This document shows, one piece after another, positions 1 through 7,601 of a DNA stretch of 64,000 nucleotides. Position 1 is the first letter of the stretch; every line of letters begins with the position of its first letter. The DNA is from Hyphomonas sp. CY54-11-8 (lineage in GTDB: Bacteria; Pseudomonadota; Alphaproteobacteria; Caulobacterales; Hyphomonadaceae). The stretch lies in NCBI RefSeq assembly GCF_000682735.1, contig NZ_AWFD01000038.1, positions 62,001-126,000 on the forward strand, written 5' to 3'. A program made the position numbers and the translations under genes. The notes below the pieces were generated by a model. That model worked only from the letters and a program-made list of their open reading frames with translations, was not told the origin of the DNA and ran no database searches.

Positions 1-2
1 TC

Positions 3-623
3 GAACAGATGACGCGCGACCGGCCCGGCGAAAAACTGTTCAATGAAGTCGTCTTCGCCTCCCCCGATGTCGATGCGGATGACTTTATCGAGCGCGTCTC
101 CGCCATCGACAGCCTCGCCGACGATTTCACGCTGTACGCCAGTTCCAAAGACCGCGCGCTTCAGGCCTCCCGGCGCTTCAACGGCACAGGCCGCCGCGCT
201 GGGGATTCTGCTGAACCGGTTCTGTTGCCCGTGCTGAACACGATCGATACGTCCGCGGTCTCCGATGGCGGGCTAGGCCATTCAGACATTTTTGGCGCCG
301 CTTTTACGGACTTCCAGGCCATCCTGTGGCTGAGCCTCGAACCGGACCAGCGCTGCCTGCTCGGCCGGCGTGAGGAAGGCAATGCAGTCGCCTGGGTGCT
401 GGGCACGCCGCGCACGGAGTTCTGCGGCCAGCAGGCCTTCTCCACCGCCATGACCACGATGCGCCGTGTCGGCATGGAAGAGTCCGCGCTGGTCCTGTCC
501 GAACAGGCCGCCGAAGCGGAATCCATCGGCTCGCCCGACGCCCCGCTCTGGCAGTCAGCGCTCAGGATCGTTCAGTGGCTGGGCACCGCCGGCCGGTTCA
601 TGCCTGAGACGGCGCCTCAGTAA
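3..623 (+). CDS. DUF900-type alpha/beta hydrolase (C-terminal part)
   Basis: The frame is open from the left edge of the window, so only the C-terminal ~206 residues of a longer protein are present. The block FASPDVDADDF followed by LYASSKDRALQASR and, later, LGHSDIF matches the end of the DUF900 (COG4782) esterase family, where this Asp and His would complete a Ser-Asp-His triad; the nucleophile Ser would lie upstream of the window. The reaction and substrate are unknown. The 3' end overlaps the convergent hydrolase gene by 26 bases. The first in-window ATG (9) is unlikely to be the true start because the family domain begins earlier. Confidence 0.7.
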   Translation, partial: EQMTRDRPGEKLFNEVVFASPDVDADDFIERVSAIDSLADDFTLYASSKDRALQASRRFNGTGRRAGDSAEPVLLPVLNTIDTSAVSDGGLGHSDIFGAAFTDFQAILWLSLEPDQRCLLGRREEGNAVAWVLGTPRTEFCGQQAFSTAMTTMRRVGMEESALVLSEQAAEAESIGSPDAPLWQSALRIVQWLGTAGRFMPETAPQ

Positions 624-1602
624 CTGTCCGGTGCGGGTCGGAGTGGTTCCACTCCGCCAGCATGGTGCGCAGCGCCGCGATGAAGGCGATGGGCTGGTCC
701 AGCATGACATGATGATCTGCATGCGGAATGGAAATGAACGGCACCTGATAGCCGAGCAGCTTGCGCATGTATTCGCGCACATCGTCCGGCATCAGCGAAC
801 TGGTCTCTCCCCGGATGATCGCTACCCGGCAACGCGCGGCCTGAAGCAGGGCGCCGGGGTCTTTGCCGGGATCGAAATGCGTCCAGATCATGGGATCGAA
901 TTTCCAGGTCCAGCCGCCCTCGTCCGCCTTCCGGAGGCTCCAGCGGGCAATATAGTCAACGGCATAAAGGTTCTCGCACAGTTGCGGCGGCGCGAGCCGG
1001 AAGCGGCTGAGTGCCGAGGCGAGGTCGGGATAGACCCGGTTCGGGCGGCCCTTGCGGTCCGGCCCGCGGTGCGGCCGCTCCGGCGGATTTACCGGGCTGT
1101 CGACGATCACCATGCCGTCAAACCGGTCGCCATATTTCGCGCCGGTCACCAGCGTGACGAAACCGCCAAAAGAGTGTGCCACAATGATCGGCTTGGTCGG
1201 CCCGTCGAACAGGCCGGCGGCCTCGGCCACGGCGACTTCCTCTTCCGCGAATGTCGCCATGTCGTAGCTGTCGCGGAAATCGCTGTCGCCCATGCCGGCG
1301 AAAGTGATCGCGGCGACGTTGTATTCCTCGGCAAAGTAAGGCGCGATGAAATCCCACCAGTGGGCATGGGCGCCATTGCCGTGGACCAGCAGGAGGCCAG
1401 GCGCACCACGCTTACCCCAGCGCTGATACGTGACGTTCGCGCCCTTAACCTCCACCGAGCCCGTTTCATAAGGCGTGGCGACCGCCTTGCGGAACCATTC
1501 CGGCGCGGGCGGCACCGCGCCCTTGAACTCGGCCAGCGGCCCGCCCTCCGAAGGAATCTCCGGCGGCTGGTCCCTGACGATGCCTTTGCTCTCCCCGCTC
1601 AT
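598..1602 (-). CDS. alpha/beta hydrolase
   Basis: A 334-residue alpha/beta-hydrolase-fold protein. The oxyanion motif HGNGAHAHWW lies near residue 75, the nucleophile elbow AHSFGG near 142, and the likely catalytic His in HADHHVMLD near 295, giving a complete Ser-Asp-His type triad. No signal peptide is seen, so it should be cytoplasmic. The substrate cannot be told; small esterases, lactonases and haloalkane-dehalogenase relatives share this fold. The ATG at 1602 follows a purine-rich AAGGGAAG stretch. The gene is divergent from the secreted-protein gene at 1721 and its end overlaps the preceding convergent gene. Confidence 0.85.
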   Translation of the reverse strand: MSGESKGIVRDQPPEIPSEGGPLAEFKGAVPPAPEWFRKAVATPYETGSVEVKGANVTYQRWGKRGAPGLLLVHGNGAHAHWWDFIAPYFAEEYNVAAITFAGMGDSDFRDSYDMATFAEEEVAVAEAAGLFDGPTKPIIVAHSFGGFVTLVTGAKYGDRFDGMVIVDSPVNPPERPHRGPDRKGRPNRVYPDLASALSRFRLAPPQLCENLYAVDYIARWSLRKADEGGWTWKFDPMIWTHFDPGKDPGALLQAARCRVAIIRGETSSLMPDDVREYMRKLLGYQVPFISIPHADHHVMLDQPIAFIAALRTMLAEWNHSDPHRTVTEAPSQA

Positions 1603-1720
1603 TCATTTCTTCCCTTTTTTTGAATTCTGGGACGGGGCTCCTCATCTGGCAAGTCCGGCCCTCGGGGCATATCCGGCACGGCTTTTGCGCCGAATGTCCC
1701 AAAAAGGGACAGGACGGCCC

Positions 1721-2221
1721 ATGTTGAAACAGATCAGTCTCGCTTCCGCACTCGCGCTCATGGCCGGGTCCGCCTCCGCCAGCCCGGAACTGGCCGAACT
1801 CTGGGGCGCGAAAGCCGCTGCCCTCGCCGGGGAGTCCGCACCGCTGCTGGACACGGCCCGGCAAGGCCGCCTGCCGGTGCTCGACGAAGATTATGTGATC
1901 GAGGTGGAGCGGTTCGCCTTTAATGCCGCGAGGCTGGGTAACTGGACGGTGCAGGCCGGTGTGCCGGCGGCGATAGGATGCAGTTTCCGCAGCCTTGGCG
2001 AGGAGGCCGAGATCGAACTTGAGGCGCTGGAAGGCGCCCGGTCGGCGCGCGCCTCGGCCGAAGCCCTGAATGGTCTCATGAGCCTGTTCGAAGATGCCCG
2101 CACTCTGTCAACTGCCGCTGCCTGGACTGCCCGGCATGGGAGCGGCCATCCGGTCGCGCTCGGCCCGCCTGCAGCCTGTCCGGAAACACCTGCCCGTCTC
2201 GACCGCGTCGCGGTGCGCTGA
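1721..2221 (+). CDS. hypothetical secreted protein
   Basis: A 166-residue protein I do not recognise. Its first ~21 residues form a clear Sec signal peptide with a Lys near the N-terminus, a hydrophobic core and an ASA cleavage site before SPELAEL, so the mature ~145-residue protein is probably periplasmic. The mature part is Ala- and Glu-rich, mostly helical in appearance, with Cys residues near the middle (AIGCSF) and near the end (AACPE) that could form a disulfide. The start at 1721 is preferred over ATG 1694 because it puts the signal peptide at the N-terminus and follows AGGAC. It ends 3 bases before the convergent acyltransferase gene. Confidence 0.6.
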   Translation: MLKQISLASALALMAGSASASPELAELWGAKAAALAGESAPLLDTARQGRLPVLDEDYVIEVERFAFNAARLGNWTVQAGVPAAIGCSFRSLGEEAEIELEALEGARSARASAEALNGLMSLFEDARTLSTAAAWTARHGSGHPVALGPPAACPETPARLDRVAVR

Positions 2222-2224
2222 CCC

Positions 2225-3127
2225 TCAGGGCCGGAACACGGCCGCCGGGTCTTCCAGCAATTCATAGGCGACATGCGCCTTCAGCTTTTCGGTGAGCGAA
2301 ACTGCGTCGCCCTGCAGCGTCTCCGGATCGATCATCTGGCCGAAGGTCATCCGCATTTTCGAGCCCTGCTTGTTCAGCAGCTCGTGGAACAGGGTTATGT
2401 CGCGCAGCTCGCCGCTGAGATTGCAGAGCAGGTAATAGAGCCGCGAATTCCACGCATCGAGGTTCAGCGGCAGGATCGGCGCTTTCTGCTTTTTCGCAAG
2501 GCCGATGACGGTGGAGAACCAGTCCTTCTCAATCAACCGGTCGCCTTCTTTCCGCGCGAGGCGCCCGGACGGGAAGATGACGACGCACTTCTCTTCCGAG
2601 AAGGCTTCCCCTGCCCGTTTCAGCGTTTCGCGCGCCTTGGCGGGGGAGCGTTTCTCCATCACCCATTCGACCGGGATGATCACATCCTCGAACTTCGGAT
2701 TGACGCGGATCGCATCCGCATTCGCAAAAAAGATGATGTCGTCGCGCACCCGCTTCAGCAGGTCCCAGACGGCGACCCCGTCGGCGAGCCCGGTCGGATG
2801 GTTCGCGGCGACGATCAGCCGGCCTTCGCGCGGCATCCGTTCGATGCCTTCAACAGTCAGGTCAAAGGCGAGCTGGCGGGACAGCCGGTCAAAGGATTCG
2901 CGGCCATTCAGCGCGACGATCTCGTCGGCCATGCGCCGGGCCTTGTCGTAGCCGAGCATGGAATAGAGCACCGGGCGCACCAGCGGCCAGGCCGGGCTCG
3001 CCCGCAATTTCGGGCAGCGCTCCTCGATCAGCACATCCACGATGTGCAGGTCATCTGGCGTGTCGACATCCAGGAAGGCCGACTTCCGCGGCGCCAGATT
3101 TTTTTGCGGGAGTGTTTCGTCACTCAT
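2225..3127 (-). CDS. PlsC-like lysophospholipid acyltransferase family protein
   Basis: About 300 residues with the glycerolipid acyltransferase signature: block I AANHPTGLADG (catalytic His and Asp), a central FFANADAIR segment and a FPSGRLARK block expected to bind the glycerol phosphate. The HPTGLAD spacing resembles the OlsA/hemolysin-type acyltransferases rather than classic PlsC (HX4D). There is no obvious membrane-spanning helix, so a peripheral inner-membrane location is likely. It probably transfers an acyl chain to a lysolipid or ornithine-lipid precursor; which one cannot be decided. ATG 3127 is chosen over an in-frame TTG at 3163; GGAG lies 12 bases upstream. Confidence 0.8.
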   Translation of the reverse strand: MSDETLPQKNLAPRKSAFLDVDTPDDLHIVDVLIEERCPKLRASPAWPLVRPVLYSMLGYDKARRMADEIVALNGRESFDRLSRQLAFDLTVEGIERMPREGRLIVAANHPTGLADGVAVWDLLKRVRDDIIFFANADAIRVNPKFEDVIIPVEWVMEKRSPAKARETLKRAGEAFSEEKCVVIFPSGRLARKEGDRLIEKDWFSTVIGLAKKQKAPILPLNLDAWNSRLYYLLCNLSGELRDITLFHELLNKQGSKMRMTFGQMIDPETLQGDAVSLTEKLKAHVAYELLEDPAAVFRP

Positions 3128-3385
3128 TTTCGGGCGTTTCTCCAGAAAACCAGCATAAGCCAAGCCGGAAACCTGCGGAAGCGCCGCAAACAGCCCCTTT
3201 TTACAAGGGGATTCAGGCCATTTCCGACCCCGTTTGCGCGTTGCCCCGGCAATCGCAATTCATTGAGTTTTCAACACTTCTGAAAGGAACGCTTTACTAA
3301 GCCGTAAGCTGCGCGTGGCAAAGTGAACGCACATCGGGGGCAGGTTAAGGACCAGCCACACAGGAAAGGCATCGGGGTAGATTTT

Positions 3386-3829
3386 ATGAAAGTTCTCTGG
3401 GTTGAAGATCACGCGCCGGTGCGCGACATGCTGGCCATCGCTGCGGACAAGGCTGCCCGCTCGCGCGTGCAGGTCGACCTCGTCTTGGCGCCGACGCTGA
3501 TGGCTGCGGAATCGCGCCTGCGTCTTGAGCGTTTCGACCTTGTCGTCCTAGACCTCGGCCTGCCGGACTCCATCGATCCGGACATGACGATCGCCCGCAT
3601 AGCCAATATGGGCAAATACCGGATCGCCGTCGTTTCCTCGATGGATACGCGCGATCAGGCCGTTGAAGCGGCCCTGCGTTGCGGCGCCAACATCCACCCG
3701 GAAGCCATTTTCAAGGCCGGCCTGCCGTTCAACCGCTTCATCCAGCGGCCGGACAGTTTCGAGGATTTCCTCATGGACCTGATGCCAACGGCCGCCGACA
3801 CGCCGGCCATGCGCGTGCGCGCTGCCTGA
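3386..3829 (+). CDS. single-domain response regulator (receiver)
   Basis: A 147-residue stand-alone receiver domain. The N-terminus MKVLWVEDH carries the acidic Glu-Asp pair, and VVLDLGLPD supplies the phospho-acceptor Asp at the end of beta-3; SSMD marks the conserved Thr/Ser after beta-4. The expected Lys of beta-5 is probably that in IFKAG. There is no output domain, so it would act by protein contact or as a phosphate carrier, like CheY, DivK or CpdR in alphaproteobacteria. No kinase is adjacent. ATG 3386 starts exactly at the receiver fold; the upstream GTG extension at 3323 has no domain content. A hairpin terminator follows at 3868. Confidence 0.8.
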   Translation: MKVLWVEDHAPVRDMLAIAADKAARSRVQVDLVLAPTLMAAESRLRLERFDLVVLDLGLPDSIDPDMTIARIANMGKYRIAVVSSMDTRDQAVEAALRCGANIHPEAIFKAGLPFNRFIQRPDSFEDFLMDLMPTAADTPAMRVRAA

Positions 3830-3867
3830 TCCCTTATGCTTGCCCTTCGGGGCCAGAGCTTGCTAAG

Positions 3868-3899
3868 CCGCTCGGAACCACTTCCGGGCGGTTTTCTTT
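3868..3899 (+). terminator. rho-independent terminator after the receiver gene
   Basis: A 10-bp stem (3868-3877 with 3882-3891, one G-T pair) with a 4-base loop is followed by TTTTCTTT. It lies 39 bases after the receiver stop codon and just before the rhomboid gene, so it separates the two transcripts. Confidence 0.8.
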
Positions 3900-3929
3900 C
3901 GCCTATCACTGACGGGAAACAGCCTCGGC

Positions 3930-4544
3930 ATGGATTTCTTCACTTCAGCGCCGATCACGTCCAGCCTGCTGCTGGCCAATATTGTCGCCAGCATGATCGG
4001 CTTCGGCGCGACGGATTTCATCAACCAGAACTCGCTCTGGATCCAGCCGATCCGCGAACAGCGCCAGTGGCACCGCGTGCTCACTTCCGGCTTCCTGCAC
4101 GTGAACGGCATGCACCTCTTCGTAAACATGCTGACGCTCTATTATTTCGGCCCGCCACTGGAGAGCGTATTCGGCAGCACCGGGTTTGCGATCCTCTATT
4201 TCGGCTCCCTGCTGGGCGGATCCTTCTGGGAAATCATCGATAAAAGCCGTCAGCCGGATTATCGCGCGATCGGGGCCTCCGGCGCCATTTCAGGCCTGAT
4301 GTCGGCTGTCGGCATCCTGTTTCCCTTCGCGACGATCTACCTGATGTTCGCCCTGCCGATCTGGGCCGGCCTCTATGCCCTGCTCTTCATCGTCATCAGC
4401 TTCATCTATTCCCAGCGCGAGAACACGATGATCGCCCACGGCGCTCACCTTGGCGGCGCGGTCGCCGGGATCGTGCTGACGCTGGTCCTGAAACCTGACG
4501 CGTTCGGCAGGCTGATGGACCAGATCGCCCGGCAGTTTGGCTGA
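3930..4544 (+). CDS. rhomboid family intramembrane serine protease
   Basis: A 204-residue, six-helix membrane protein. The nucleophile motif GASGAISG (Ser117) and the catalytic His in HGAHLGGA (His173) are both present, as is the HVNGMHLFVNM segment of helix 2, so the protease should be active. Rhomboids cleave transmembrane helices of client proteins within the inner membrane; the client here is unknown. The length is close to the minimal six-TM bacterial core with no extra soluble domain. The zapE gene follows within 10 bases or overlaps it if a TTG start is used, suggesting co-transcription. Confidence 0.9.
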   Translation: MDFFTSAPITSSLLLANIVASMIGFGATDFINQNSLWIQPIREQRQWHRVLTSGFLHVNGMHLFVNMLTLYYFGPPLESVFGSTGFAILYFGSLLGGSFWEIIDKSRQPDYRAIGASGAISGLMSAVGILFPFATIYLMFALPIWAGLYALLFIVISFIYSQRENTMIAHGAHLGGAVAGIVLTLVLKPDAFGRLMDQIARQFG

Positions 4545-4551
4545 ACCATTC

Positions 4552-5679
4552 ATGGGAAACGTGCTCCGCCAGTACAGGGAACGTGTGGACGCAGGTCTGC
4601 TGACTAATGATCCCGTACAGGCAGAAGCGGCCGAATTACTGGACGACCTCGCCCGGCGCCTCGCCAATCCGCCGAAGGGCGGCTGGTTCTCGAAGCCGGA
4701 ACCCGTGCGCGGACTTTACCTCTGGGGCGGGGTCGGGCGTGGCAAGTCCATGCTGATGGATCTGTTCTTCGAGGATGCCGCGCCGAAGGCGAAACGCCGG
4801 GTACACTTCCATGAGTTCATGGCCGAGATCCAGGACCGGCTGGATACCTGGCGCAAGATGCCGGAGGACGACCGCAAGCGCTCGCCATGGCGCGTGAAGG
4901 GCGCCGGCGACGATCCGATCCCGCCGGTCGCCAAGCAGGTCGCCACCGAGGCGCAGCTGCTCTGTTTCGACGAATTCCAGGTGACGCAGATCGCCGATGC
5001 GATGATCCTCGCGCGCCTGTTCGACCAGTTGTTCTCGCGCGGTGTGACCATGGTGGCGACCTCCAACCGCGTGCCAGATGATCTTTATAAGGATGGCATC
5101 AACCGCCCCCTCTTCCTGCCGTTCATCCAGCACCTGAAAGAGCGTTGCGATATCTTCCACCTGGCCTCGGACCGCGACTACCGGCTGGACCGGCTGATCG
5201 CCGCGCCGGTCTGGTATTCGCCGCTGGGGCCGGAGGCCGATGCTTCGCTGGAAGAGGTCTGGACCCGGCTCACCTCCGGCGCGCATGCCCAGCATGTCAC
5301 GCTGACGGTGAAAGGGCGCAAGCTGGAGGTCAGCCGAGAGGCGGCCGGCGTGGCCTGGTTTACATTTGAAGAACTCTGCGCCCGTCCGCTCTATTCGCGC
5401 GATTACCTGACCATCGCAGCGAACTTCCACACGATCATCCTGCAAGGCATTCCGCAGCTCGGCGCCGACAAGCGCAATGAAGCCGCGCGTTTCGTCGCCC
5501 TGATCGATGCACTCTACGAAGCAAAGATCAAACTGGTGGCGAGCGCAGCGGCAGAGCCGGAAACGCTGTACCCGGAAGGGGACGGTGCCTTTGAATTCGA
5601 GCGGACGGTGAGCCGCCTGCACGAGATGCGCTCAACCGACTACCTCGCCGAGGAACGCGTCGAGATCAGCGTCGACTGA
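4552..5679 (+). CDS. zapE: cell division protein ZapE / AFG1-like ATPase
   Basis: A 375-residue P-loop ATPase of the AFG1/ZapE family. Walker A is GGVGRGKS (residues 59-66) and Walker B is LLCFDEFQV near residue 140, followed by the sensor segment VATSNRVP. In E. coli ZapE associates with the Z ring under stress; the mitochondrial relative AFG1 acts in quality control of respiratory complexes. Length and domain order are normal for the family. ATG 4552 matches the usual MxNVLxxY start; a TTG at 4537 overlapping the rhomboid stop codon is an alternative. The end overlaps the convergent LysR gene by 14 bases. Confidence 0.9.
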   Translation: MGNVLRQYRERVDAGLLTNDPVQAEAAELLDDLARRLANPPKGGWFSKPEPVRGLYLWGGVGRGKSMLMDLFFEDAAPKAKRRVHFHEFMAEIQDRLDTWRKMPEDDRKRSPWRVKGAGDDPIPPVAKQVATEAQLLCFDEFQVTQIADAMILARLFDQLFSRGVTMVATSNRVPDDLYKDGINRPLFLPFIQHLKERCDIFHLASDRDYRLDRLIAAPVWYSPLGPEADASLEEVWTRLTSGAHAQHVTLTVKGRKLEVSREAAGVAWFTFEELCARPLYSRDYLTIAANFHTIILQGIPQLGADKRNEAARFVALIDALYEAKIKLVASAAAEPETLYPEGDGAFEFERTVSRLHEMRSTDYLAEERVEISVD

Positions 5680-6610
5680 CACGGCGCTTGGACTCCTTGC
5701 CGTCGCCGCTCAGCAGGTCTTCAGCAACAGCACGCATGACCTTTCCCATTTCGGTCATCGGTTCGGATAACGGCGAGCCTTCGCGCCAGATCAGCCCGAT
5801 CTTGCGGCGGGCGAGCTTGTGCCGGATCGGCCGGACGACCTGGGTCGGATCGCGCTGGGCCTCCACCACGGCATAGAGGTTCGGCAGGATCGCCACCCCC
5901 TCCCCCATGCTGGCGGTCTGGCGCACGGCGTCCAGCGACGTGCCTTCATATTCGGTACTGATGTGCGCGCCCGCGGCATCCGCCAGCTGCTGGATGATCA
6001 GGCTGAGCCGGTGACCGGGCCCAAGGCTCAGCAATTCCCGACCGCGCAAGGCTTCCACATCGACCGGGCCGTTTTGGGCGGACAATTCATCTTCCTGCGC
6101 GGCGCAGACAAACAGCGTCTCCTCGAACAGTTCCATGAAAGCGCTGCTGGCATGGTCCTCCGGTGTCGAGATGATCATGTCGAGTCGGCCATCGTTCAGG
6201 CGCTCATTGAGGTCTGCCATCCGGGATTCATGCACACTCATGCGCAGTTCCGGAAACAGGCGGTGAAGTTCACGGACAGCGCCTGGCAGAAGGTATGGCC
6301 CGATGGTCGAGACCGTGCCCAGCCGGTAGCGCCCGGCCACTTCCCCTGCAGGCCGCAGGGTGAACGCCTTCAGGTCCTCGACCTGGATCAGGATGGCCCG
6401 GGCCCGGCGGACGACCTCCTCTCCCAGCGGGGTCATGAAGGCGCCATGACGGCCGCGCTCGACGAGCACGGCGCCCAGCTGCTGCTCGGCTTCAGCGATC
6501 TGGGCCGACAGGCTCGGCTGCGACACGTTCAGCCGGCGCGCCGCTTCATGGAACTTTCCGGTATCGGCCACGGCGACCAGGTATTGCAGCTGTCTAAGCG
6601 TTGGGCGCAT
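5666..6610 (-). CDS. OxyR-like LysR-type transcriptional regulator lacking redox cysteines
   Basis: A 314-residue LysR protein that follows E. coli OxyR closely: helix-turn-helix at residues ~17-40 (GKFHEAARRLNVSQPSLSAQI), the signature STIGPYLLPG, and GSPLSEP near the end. In OxyR the peroxidatic Cys199 sits in GHCL and Cys208 nine residues later; here the aligned motif is GHRL and the second position is Ala, so both redox cysteines are absent. It therefore cannot use the OxyR disulfide switch and may sense another ligand. ATG 6610 is preferred to a TTG at 6628. An OxyR-box-like array lies 35-71 bases upstream. Confidence 0.85.
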   Translation of the reverse strand: MRPTLRQLQYLVAVADTGKFHEAARRLNVSQPSLSAQIAEAEQQLGAVLVERGRHGAFMTPLGEEVVRRARAILIQVEDLKAFTLRPAGEVAGRYRLGTVSTIGPYLLPGAVRELHRLFPELRMSVHESRMADLNERLNDGRLDMIISTPEDHASSAFMELFEETLFVCAAQEDELSAQNGPVDVEALRGRELLSLGPGHRLSLIIQQLADAAGAHISTEYEGTSLDAVRQTASMGEGVAILPNLYAVVEAQRDPTQVVRPIRHKLARRKIGLIWREGSPLSEPMTEMGKVMRAVAEDLLSGDGKESKRRVSRR

Positions 6611-6644
6611 TGGGGAATCCCTGTTCAAAAACGGGTCATTATTG

Positions 6645-6681
6645 ATAGTTTTTTCTTATTGAAACAAGAGAGTTTTTATAT
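6645..6681. promoter_or_regulatory. OxyR-box-like operator array
   Basis: The tetrads ATAG, TTAT, AGAG and ATAT occur here with exactly 7 bases between each, matching 13 of 16 positions of the known OxyR pattern ATAG-N7-CTAT-N7-ATAG-N7-CTAT. The array is 35-71 bases upstream of the OxyR-like gene, where autoregulation would be expected. The region is AT-rich, so chance agreement is possible. Confidence 0.45.
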
Positions 6682-6805
6682 TGGAACTATCTATTGCGCC
6701 ACGCCAGATTACAGCGATCAGACCCAAGGAGCCTGCTTTCTGTGTACATACTGATGGCATTTAATCTGAGTGCGTGTCGTCACTACAGTGAAGTGACCCG
6801 GTCTG

Positions 6806-6826
6806 TTGTGGACCCACCGTCCACAA
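6806..6826. promoter_or_regulatory. perfect 8-bp inverted repeat upstream of carbonic anhydrase
   Basis: TTGTGGAC and GTCCACAA are perfect inverted copies separated by 5 bases, ending 73 bases before the carbonic anhydrase start. A second inverted repeat, GTCACT-N7-AGTGAC, lies just upstream (6779-6797). There is no T-run, so these look more like protein-binding operators or a leader hairpin than a terminator. Confidence 0.45.
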
Positions 6827-6899
6827 ACTGAGCGCCCACCGCGCACGTTTCCTCCCTCCTCCAATCCAGTATCCCCCCCAGCATCGAAAGGAGTTTCGC

Positions 6900-7571
6900 A
6901 TGCCGCGCTTTGCTGCAGGCGTTGTCCGCTTCCAGAACAATGTCTACCCTGAAAAACAGGGTCTTTTTGAAGAGCTCAGCAAGGGCCAGTCCCCTGAAGC
7001 ACTTTTCATTGCCTGTTCCGACTCCCGTGTCGAAACGGCCATGATCACCCAGACCGAGCCGGGTGAACTGTTCATCTGCCGTAACGCAGGTAACATCGTT
7101 CCACCGCATACGGAGAACACCGGCGGCATGACGGCGTCCATCGAATACGCCGTCGCTGTCCTGAAAGTTCCGCACATTGTGGTCTGCGGCCACACCGAGT
7201 GCGGTGCCATGAAAGGCGCGATGAATCCGGAAGGCCTTGAGGGCCTGCCGCACGTCGCAAAATGGCTCGGCTATTCCAAGGCTGCCGTGGATGTTGTCGA
7301 CAGCATCGCTGAAGACGAAACCTCCCCGGAAGAGCGCATGAAGATGCTGATCGAGCAGAACGTCCTGCTCCAGCTGCAGCACCTGCGCACCCATCCGAGC
7401 GTTGCCGCCGCCCTCGCAAAAGGCACGACCGAGCTGCATGGCTGGGTCTACGACATCCGCTCCGGCGAAGTCGAAGCCTGGGACGAGGCCGAAGGCAAAT
7501 TCATCACCATCGACTCCCGTTACGCCGCCCAGATCCGCGAACTCGCGGGCGACCATACCTGCGCGGCGTGA
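6900..7571 (+). CDS. beta-class carbonic anhydrase
   Basis: A 223-residue beta carbonic anhydrase interconverting CO2 and bicarbonate. Zinc ligands are visible: Cys39 and Asp41 in ACSDSR, and His98 and Cys101 in GHTECG, with Arg43 pairing with Asp41. This is the usual bacterial layout (Can/CynT-like). No signal peptide, so cytoplasmic. A strong AAAGGAG site lies 7 bases before the ATG. The SulP transporter gene follows after 30 bases, so the two probably work together in bicarbonate uptake and equilibration. Confidence 0.93.
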   Translation: MPRFAAGVVRFQNNVYPEKQGLFEELSKGQSPEALFIACSDSRVETAMITQTEPGELFICRNAGNIVPPHTENTGGMTASIEYAVAVLKVPHIVVCGHTECGAMKGAMNPEGLEGLPHVAKWLGYSKAAVDVVDSIAEDETSPEERMKMLIEQNVLLQLQHLRTHPSVAAALAKGTTELHGWVYDIRSGEVEAWDEAEGKFITIDSRYAAQIRELAGDHTCAA

Positions 7572-7601
7572 AGCGGGTCCTGAACGAACGGATCCAACCA
7601 T

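Noticed and set aside
3284-3320. GGAAC motif before the receiver gene as an EcfG-type stress promoter
   Set aside because: No CGTT box at the needed 16-18 base distance; the same failed near 9500 and 39783.
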